From the NCBI RefSeq assembly GCF_964355755.1, contig NC_092672.1, positions 24,050,501 through 24,114,500 on the forward strand: a stretch of 64,000 bases of DNA. Reading direction: 5' to 3'. Made by a program: the position numbers and the translations under genes. Source of the stretch: Antedon mediterranea (lineage: Eukaryota; Echinodermata; Crinoidea; Comatulida; Antedonidae). Below, piece by piece: positions 56,599-64,000 of this stretch. How positions within the stretch are numbered: position 1 is the stretch's first letter; each line of letters starts with the position of its first letter. The notes beneath the pieces were generated by a model. The model saw only the letters and a list, made by a program, of their open reading frames with translations. It was not told the DNA's origin and did no database searches.

Positions 56599-57640
56599 AA
56601 GAACATTTTTCACCAAATGAAAGATGGGTTTGTGTCGATAGAGTTCAGGAATGTTCCCAAGGGTTCTGTAAAAAAAAAAAAAAAAAAAAAAAAAAAGAGA
56701 GAGAATAGTCCCACCATGTCAGATTTACATTTTGCTTTCACCAATACCGACGCACTAATGTATTTGTTTGAGCTGTGGCTCGCAAAGCATGTCTTTTCAT
56801 TACAACATTCGTAGTTCAGGCAGACCTATTGAGCACAGCTCTGGGTCTATTAACTAACAGATACAAACCTATGCATTTATTTCGATATACTTTTCTGGGC
56901 GGAACCCTCTCTGCGAGTCGGGTTTTTGGCGTGTGTGCCCATAATAATTATATCTCAATTTGATTATGTATATTAATTCTACGATATGTTAGTTACGATT
57001 CTGTATAGACCTATAACTTTTATATTATATTATCGGTTATTTTACAAGTATATTAATGGTGCGTTTATCTATATAACAATGGGGAATGCTAATTGTTAAT
57101 ACTATATATTCAAGAGGGGCAGCCTTCACGTAATGTAAGGTATTAGATGTAATATCAATACCATAATCTACATAATGTAATGGTGGCTGCCCCCTTTGTT
57201 ATTATTACAGTAGTTTTACATTATATATTTAGTTATTTCTTCATTTAATAATAAATGACATTTTCCATCCATTTCGGTGTTTTGTTTCCTTTGTTTTGTT
57301 CTGGACTCTGTTGACACAAAAGAACATTTTTCACCAAATGAAAGATGGGTTTGTGTCGATAGAGTTCAGGAATGTTCCCAAGGGTTCTGTTATTGCTTTT
57401 AATTGAGAAGGTCGTGTACTTTTGACCCAAGGGCGTTCAGGGGGAATATTTTGTATAGTGTTTAATGGCTTTTACCTTAGAGAAGGTCATGTCTTTGACC
57501 CATTGGTGTTCAGGGGATATTTTGTATAAGTGTTTTAGTAATGTACATTCTTTTCCTTTTGCCTTCCTTCGGACCAACACGTCAATAAATTGTTGTTCCC
57601 TCCATCCACCGCTTCTTTCCACCGTTTTATGATAGAATTA
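56599..57640. mobile_element. Segment with a 71-nt duplication and LTR-like 3' end
   Basis: 56599-56669 and 57320-57390 are the same 71 nt (AAGAACATTTTTCACCAAAT ... GGGTTCTGT). The first copy is followed by 27 A. Between them GGGGCAGCC (57117) and GGCTGCCCCC (57185) are inverted. 57400-57535 holds two imperfect GAGAAGGTC..TTTGACCCA..GTTCAGGGG units, and CAATAAATTGTTGTTCCCTC at 57581 looks like the polyadenylation end of an LTR. No TSD or protein is seen, so the class is open. Confidence 0.35.
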
Positions 57641-57643
57641 ATT

Positions 57644-57710
57644 AGGTGATCATTTAGAATAAAATGATCACCTATTGTTATTGTACAAAATCTTTATTAT
57701 TATTGTTATT
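57644..57710 (+). mobile_element. Family B 5' end fragment
   Basis: Hairpin AGGTGATCATTT-AGAATA-AAATGATCACCT followed by ATTGTTATTGTACAAAATCT, then cut by the family A element at 57711. The same 5' end starts at 59346, 60946 and 61013. Confidence 0.75.
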
Positions 57711-59337
57711 GGTTATCCGCCTCAAGCGGATAACCTTTGTTATTGTAGTGTTACTTTTTTTTTTTTTTTTTTTTTTTATTATTCTTCTTTCTTTCTCGGA
57801 TTTTGTGCACGCATTTTCTCTTTAACGTGTTAACATAACATGTTGTAACTTCGTCAACATATAGACATTTAACTGAAGATGTACTGCCAAGCTTTTTGAC
57901 AATGTCAGATCCGCGTAGCGTAAGTTACGCGCGATTTTCTGAAAATCTTAAATCGGTCATAATTTCAAAACCGATAAATATTTTTTAACGAAATTTTCAG
58001 CCACGTTTTCTTCACATCAATGGCTAACTTTTGGAATGTTTAACAAATTTTTGGATATTAGAACGTTTTCGCGTAAATTGGGTTTGAAATATTTTACTCT
58101 TCTTATTTTGTGCACGCTGTTTCTCTTCAACGTGTAAACATAATATGTTGTAACTTGTTCAGCATTTAGACATTTTACTGAAGTTGTCCAGCCAAGCTTT
58201 TTGACGATGTCAGAGCCGCGTAGCGTAAGTTACGCGTGATTTTCTGAAAATCTTAAATTGGTTATAACTTCGAAACAAATGAATATTTTTTAACGTCATT
58301 TTCAGCCACGTTTGCTTCACATCAATAGTTAACTTTTTTAACGCTACCGCAATTTGTAACATTAGAAAGTGCGCGCGTAAATGGCGTTTGAAATTTTAAA
58401 ATGCTTCAAATCAATTTCTGATTAAATTAGAGCACGATTCAGGTCATTTTAAGCGTTTAAAAAATTGCCACTGGTGCGCACATTTTTACGCGCGCACGGC
58501 GCAGGGAACACGTATAAACATTTCTTTTACACGATTTGTGTTTTTAAATCTTCGGTTAACAATTTTACGTTATTTTATTCACTTTTAAACTTGAAATGGC
58601 GTTCTACGAGCACGTTAAACATGACAGGTTGCGCACGAAAACGTCAACAAATTGTGAAAATGTTGCAAAATATGTCTACTTTTAAAAATGAAACAGTTCA
58701 TCAGAATGCAAGGTTACCCCCATTTTTTATTTTATTTTCTTGCAGTGTATTAATCATAGGTCTAATTTATTATAATCTTGAATGTTAAAAAGTGTTTGAT
58801 AGCTACATTATTTGCATATTAAATGTAATTTTTGAAATAATTAACAACAAACAAACATAAACATATTCAAAGAGTAAAACAATAAACATAATGTTTATCT
58901 TTTTTCTTTTCATGTTAATATATAAAACTTGAAAGTATGCACTTTCATAATATGTCAGTGTTTAAAATTTGTGAAGATTTCATCATAGTAAAAATTATGA
59001 TTTAAGTTCGATATGTAATAATCAACTTGCATCGAGGGGGTTCACGACATACCGAATGAACGAGGACTCTTTCTTCGGATTTTCTTCAGCAGGTGCTCAT
59101 ATGGCTCGATGTGTAGTGCAACCGACTTTGGTATCAGAGGTACCGGGTTCGAATCCCATCACGGGAAAACAATTAAATAAAAGGATTTGTTTGGTTATTA
59201 CACTGAAATGGCAGTTTTAATTTTGAATAGGCTACTTCTTGGAAAAGTCACAACTGAAAAGAACTTGAATGCGCAAGATATGTTTTGTTGCGGGCGGATA
59301 ACCAAACTCGTCCTCAAGTGACGAGTTTAAGATCTAG
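57711..59337 (+). mobile_element. Family A hairpin-ended element (Helentron/HINE-like), 1.6 kb
   Basis: The 5' hairpin is GGTTATCCGC-CTCAA-GCGGATAACC (57711-57735). Near the 3' end one arm returns (GCGGATAACC, 59294-59303). It is followed by the hairpin AAACTCGTC-CTCAAGT-GACGAGTTT (59304-59328) and AAGATCTAG, with T next. A subterminal inverted repeat plus a terminal hairpin before a CTAG end is the layout described for Helentrons and their non-autonomous HINEs. The body has no Rep/helicase ORF. It holds two related halves (57781 and 58097: TTTGTGCACGC...TAACATAATATGTTG; GCGTAGCGTAAGTTACGC twice) and a tRNA-like B box at 59144. Confidence 0.6.
59084..59170 (+). other. tRNA-like Pol III box in the family A element
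   Basis: GGGTTCGAATCCC at 59146 is a perfect B box (GGTTCGAATCC). ATGGCTCGATGTG upstream is a poor A box. The acceptor arms do not pair and only three T-stem pairs form, so this is a tRNA-derived remnant at most. Confidence 0.3.
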
Positions 59338-59345
59338 TTATTATT

Positions 59346-60940
59346 AGGTGATCATTTAGAATAAAATGATCACCTATTGTTATTGTACAAAATCTTTATT
59401 ATTATTGTTATTATTATTATTATTATTCTTCTTTCTGTACACTTTTTGTTTAGCAATTATCTCAAAAAGTTGAATAACAATGATCACAAAAATTTCACAA
59501 TGTCTTTCAAGTACTTTAACTTAGCCATATTAAGCTTTTCATCGTGATCACTCAACCGTGACGTCACGTATACGCGATTTTGTGAAATCACATTATCAAT
59601 CATATGTCCATAATTGATTATCACATATTTATGAAATTCTCTACACGTAAATTTCAGGTCAAGGTAAAAAATATTAGCAAATAAAAACTCGCGCGTCTCA
59701 AGGTCATGCACGTGAAATCGCGCATAAAGATTTTAAAAAGCTCAAAATTAAGTTTTGATCAATTTAGAGTATGAATTAGGTCAATTGCGTGTTTCAAAAA
59801 ATTACTGCGCAAAAATACGTTTTTGCGTACGCAATCCTTAAAAAGCGTAAAAAATAAAATTTGATTGATACATCACATTCTACACACAATCCTTAGTACA
59901 TTCTCCGATTTTGAGTCCAGTCCGACTTAAAATAACGGTATACGAGCACGTTAAACATGACAAAATGCGCACATTAATTGTACAAAAGTGCTAAAAATGG
60001 TAAAAAGTAGGGCCCTTTTAAAATGAATATAACTCTTCAGAATGGAAGATGACCCCCAATTTTTTTAACTTAATATGGAAGCCAATGAGTTGTAGATATA
60101 AATGTATATACACATTAGACGTACAAAATGGTATGACGTCATCAAATGGCCACTTGAAATTAAAAATTAGTAATTTTTATCTTTTTGTGTGGGTTATCAC
60201 ATTCAATAGAGCGCATCTCCGGTATTTGAACCCAATTTTAGCTCAACTTTTAGTATGTGCTTGCTCAATTAATTATCTTTCTCATGAGTTGTCAACATTT
60301 TCATTTTGATGACGTCATTATGCGTAAAAACTTGAATAACCTAGGTCGTGTATTTTCAGCTACACCATACATTTGAATATCTTACAGCTCTTCAGAATTA
60401 AAGGTGACCTTGAAGATTATAACTTATTATGAAAGCTGATGAAATGTAGATATGAATTCATAAAAAAATTAAGCCTATTGGATGTTGTGACGTTATCTTA
60501 TGGCCAGTTGAAGTTAAAAAGTAGTTTTTAAATTTCTTTAGTTGAAGTTATACAAATTTCAAAGAGCGCGCATTGCGCTTCTACGTGTCAAAATCTCTTC
60601 CAATCCTTATATTTATTTGCTCAATTCATTATCTTTCGAAATTGTCATCTTCGAGTTTATTTTGATAATTCCATCATACCAAAAATTTAGAACACGATGT
60701 GGGTCCCGTAATTTCACCTATGCTACACTGTATATAGATATACAGTGTATACTGTACATATTGTATATGAAACATAATAGGTACAACTCAGCACTATAAG
60801 TGTATATGCATCATGTCATAGGATGGCGTACATCAACTTTTTACGATCGTATGTTAACGTACGTGCATGTTTAAAAAATGTTAATTTCATTAAAATAATA
60901 AAAATGATCACCTATAATTCGTCAAAGTGACGAATTAAAT
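59346..60940 (+). mobile_element. Family B hairpin-ended element, copy 1, 1.6 kb
   Basis: 5' hairpin AGGTGATCATTT...AAATGATCACCT (59346-59375). Body with TTCTTCTTTCTGTACACTTT, GTGACGTCACGTATACGCGA and ACGAGCACGTTAAACATGAC. Near the end AAATGATCACCT returns (60902-60913), then hairpin AATTCGTC-AAAGT-GACGAATT (60916-60936). No CTAG here; the end has AAATTAATT. ORFs of 60-90 codons inside are chance. Confidence 0.7.
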
Positions 60941-60945
60941 TAATT

Positions 60946-61012
60946 AGGTGATCATTTAGAATAAAATGATCACCTAATGTTATTGTACAAAATCTTTATT
61001 ATTATTATTATT
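60946..61012 (+). mobile_element. Family B 5' end only
   Basis: Hairpin plus about 35 bases (ATGTTATTGTACAAAATCTT, ATTATTATT), immediately followed by a complete copy at 61013. Confidence 0.75.
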
Positions 61013-62605
61013 AGGTGATCATTTAGAATAAAATGATCACCTATTGTTATTGTATGAAATCTTTATTATTATTATTTTTTTTTTTTTTATTCTTTCTGTA
61101 CACTTTTTGTGTAACAATTATCTCAAAAAGTTGAATGGCAATGATCACAAAAAATTCACAGTGTCTTTCAAATACTTTAACTTAGCCATAATAAGCTTTT
61201 CAGCGTGATCACTCAACCGTGACGTCACGTATACGCGATTTTGTGAAATCACACTATCAATCATATCTCCATAACTCTTTATCACATATCAATAAAATTC
61301 ACTATACGTAAACTTCAGGTGAAGGGTAAAAATATTAACAAATAAAAACTTACGTGTTTCAAGGTCATGCACGTGAAATCGCGCATTAAAATTTTAAAAA
61401 GCTCAAAATTAAGTTTTGATCAATTTAGAGCATAAAATAGGCCATTTGCGTGTTTTAAAAAATTACTGCGCAAAAACACGTTTTTGCACGTGCGTACTTA
61501 GAAAGCGTAAAAAATACATTTTTTTTTGTACAAATTGCATTCTACTCATCTTCCTTGGTAGATTCACCAAATGTGAGTCCATTTCGATTTAAAATAGTGC
61601 TATACGAGCACGTTAAAAATGACAAAATGCGCACATTAATTGTACAAAAGTGCTAAAAATGGTAAAAATTAAGGCCTTTTTAAAAAGAATATAACTCTTC
61701 AGAATGGCAGGTGACCCCCATTTTTTTTAACTTATTATGGAAGCCAATAAGTTGTAGATATAAATATATATACATATTAGACGTAAAAAATGGTATGACG
61801 TCATCAAATGGCCACTTGAATTTAAAAATTAGTAATTTTTATGTTTTTGTGTGGGTTATCACATTCAACAGAGCCCATCTCCGTTATTTGAGCTCGATTT
61901 GCGCACAAATTTTAGGATGTGCTTGCTCAATTAATTATCTTTCTCAGGAGTTGTCAACATTTTTGTTTTGATGACGGCATCATGCGTAAAAACTTGAATA
62001 ACCTAGGTCGTGTATTTTCAGCTACACCATACATTTGAATATCTTACAGCTCTTCAGAATTAAAGGTGACCTTGAAGATTATAATTTATTATAAAAGCTG
62101 ATGAAACGTAGATATGAATTCATATAAAAATTAGGCCTATCGGATGTTGTGACATTATGAAATGGTCAGTTTAATTTAAAAGGTAGTTTTTTTCTCTCTT
62201 TCGTCAAATTTATACAAATTTCAAAGAGCGCGCATTGCGCTTCTACGTTTCAAATTCTCTTCCAATCCTTATATTTATTTGCTCAATTCATTATCTTTCG
62301 AAATTGCCATCTTCGAGTTTATTATGATAATTCCATCATACCAAAAAATTAGAACATGATGTGGGTCCCGTAATTTCACCTATGCTACACTGTATATAGA
62401 TATACAGTAAATACTGTACATATTGTATATGGCATATAATAGGCACAACTCAGCACTATAAGCGTATGCATCATGTCATAGGATGGCGTACATCAACTTT
62501 TTACGATCGTATGTTAACGTACGTGCATGTTTAAAAAAATTTAATTTCATTAAAATGATAAAAATGATCACCTATAATTCGTCAAAGTGACGAATTAAAT
62601 TCTAG
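61013..62605 (+). mobile_element. Family B hairpin-ended element, copy 2, 1.6 kb
   Basis: Complete: 5' hairpin at 61013-61042, body collinear with copy 1, AAATGATCACCT at about 62564, hairpin AATTCGTC-AAAGT-GACGAATT, then AAATTCTAG with T next (CTAG at 62602-62605). The body aligns with copy 1 at roughly 90% by eye. The 86-codon ORF at 61711 matches those at 60049 and 63240 only because the DNA is repeated. Confidence 0.7.
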
Positions 62606-64000
62606 TTGTTATTATTCTTCTTTCTGTACACTTTTTGTTTAGCAAATATCTCAAATAGTTGAATAACAATGATCACACAAATTTCACAAAGTCTTTCAAA
62701 TACTTTAACTTAGCCATAATAACCTTTTCAGCGTGATCACTCACCTGTGACGTCACGTATACGCCATTTTGTGAAATCACATTATCAATCATATCTCCAT
62801 AATTAATTATCACATAATAATGAAATTCAATACACGTAAACTTCAGGTCAAGGGTAAAAATATTAGCAAATAAAAAATGCACGTGCACGTAGGGTCATGC
62901 GCGTGAAATCGCGCGTTAAAAATTTAAAAAGCTCAAAATTAAGTTTTGATCAATTTAGAGCATGAATTAGGTCATTTGCGTGTTTCAAAAAATTACTGCG
63001 CAAAAAAATATTTTACGCGCGCGATACTTACAAAGCGTAAAAAATGCAATTTTTTTATACAAATCGCATTCTACTCACCATCCTTAGTACATTCACCAAA
63101 TTTGAGTCAGTTCCGACTTAAAATAACGCTATACGAGCAGGTTAAAAATGACAAAATGCGCAAATTAATTGCATCAAAGTGATGAAAATGGTGAAAAATA
63201 GGGCCCTTTTAAAATGAATATAACTCTTCAGAATGGAAGATGACCCCCAATTTTTTTAACCTAATATGGAAGACAATGAGTTGTAGATACATATTCATGT
63301 ACACATTAGACGTACAAAATGGTATGACGTCAACAAATGGCCACTTCAATTTAAAAATTTGTAATTTTTATATTTTTGTGTGCGTTATCACATTCAATAG
63401 AGCACATCTCCGTTATTTAAGCCCGTTTTTTGCAGATATTTTAGTATATGCTTGCTCAATTAATTATCTTTCTCATGAGTTGTCAACATTTTTATTTTGA
63501 TGACGTCATCACGCGTAAAAACTTGAATAGCCAAGGTCGTGTAATTTCAGCTACACCATACATTTGAATATCTTATAGCTCTTCTGAATTAAAGTTGACC
63601 TTGATGTTTGTAACTTATTATGAGAGCTGATAAAATGTAGATATGAATTTATTTAAAAATTATGCCTATCGGATGTTATAACGTTATCATATGGCCAGTT
63701 GAAGTTAAAAAGTAGTTTTTTCATTTTTTTCGTCAAAGTTAAACAAATTTGAAAGAGCGCGCACCGCGCTTCTACGTGTCAATTTTTCTTCCAATTGTTA
63801 TATTTTATTGCTCAATTCATTATCTTTCGATATTGTTATCCACAATTTTATTTTGACAACGTCATCATACCAAAAATTAGAATATGATGTGGGTCCCGTA
63901 ATTTCACCTATGCTACACTGTATATAGATATACAGTATATACTGTACATAATGTATATGGCATATAATAGGCACAACTCAGCGATATAAGCGTATGCATC
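62606..64000 (+). mobile_element. Family B element, copy 3, no 5' hairpin, runs off the window
   Basis: Starts directly at TTGTTATTATTCTTCTTTCT after the CTAG of copy 2 and continues collinear with copies 1 and 2 to the end of the window. A head-to-tail join with loss of the 5' hairpin. Confidence 0.7.

Noticed and set aside
61190-61245. CRE-like TGACGTCA in family B elements as a real promoter
   Set aside because: The word recurs with the repeat body, and nothing downstream is a gene; noted only as part of the element.
60049-63500. Three similar 86-codon ORFs (TPNFFNLIWKPMSCRYK-type)
   Set aside because: They are the same segment of three copies of the family B element. Substitutions between copies are spread without codon bias and no domain is seen.

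Overview
The window looks like nuclear DNA of an invertebrate animal. It is AT-rich, its genes are split into many short exons with GT/AG borders, and it is packed with minisatellites, LINE and Penelope-like fragments, TIR elements and tRNA-like sequences. A recurrent AGGCCTA-type 6-8-mer and a Roc-COR-death gene beside an ankyrin-repeat gene fit an invertebrate deuterostome, perhaps an echinoderm. That placement is inference from gene style, not from a database match. Nothing prokaryotic is present.

Two protein genes are supported, both on the + strand. Gene 1 (1273-25357, its 5' part lies before the window) has 16 exons whose phases join without a break. It encodes a Roco-family protein: Roc GTPase-like core (DxxG-type WDHGGQ motif), COR domain, a short Cys/His-rich stretch, and a C-terminal death domain. 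The death-domain exon is present twice (24198-24460 and 25101-25357). Both copies have the same entry phase and each carries its own stop. The first also has an in-frame donor just before its stop, so the gene could make proteins with death domain 1, death domain 2, or both in tandem. Gene 2 starts at an ATG at 45109 and has four coding exons in the window: a short leader, a linker, and two 33-residue ankyrin repeats each on its own phase-0 exon. It runs off the right edge.

Layout: 1-712 63-bp minisatellite; 1273-1385 first visible exon; 1381-7397 a giant 23-bp minisatellite in which every unit copies the exon's own splice donor; 9068-25357 remaining exons of gene 1, with introns holding a Penelope-like GIY-YIG remnant, a tRNA-like gene, a TIR element nested in a LINE fragment, and a 2.8-kb foldback element; 25358-45100 about 20 kb of intergenic repeats (112-, 85-, 39-, 57- and 60-bp arrays, LINE tails, a TTAA-flanked TIR element, tRNA-Val-like copies); 45105-56117 gene 2, with a frameshifted Rex1/CR1-like LINE in its second intron and a 42-bp array in its third; 57644-64000 a head-to-tail array of about 1.6-kb non-autonomous elements with a 5' hairpin, a 3' repeat of one hairpin arm, a terminal hairpin and CTAG end, resembling Helentron/HINE architecture.

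The most unusual signals are the duplicated death-domain exon, the donor-site minisatellite in gene 1 with a parallel exon-donor tandem duplication in gene 2, and the two families of hairpin-ended 1.6-kb elements whose ends differ in sequence but keep one architecture. Exon borders were read by eye from splice consensus, phase and homology and have not been tested against RNA. Copy numbers and identities are estimates by eye.
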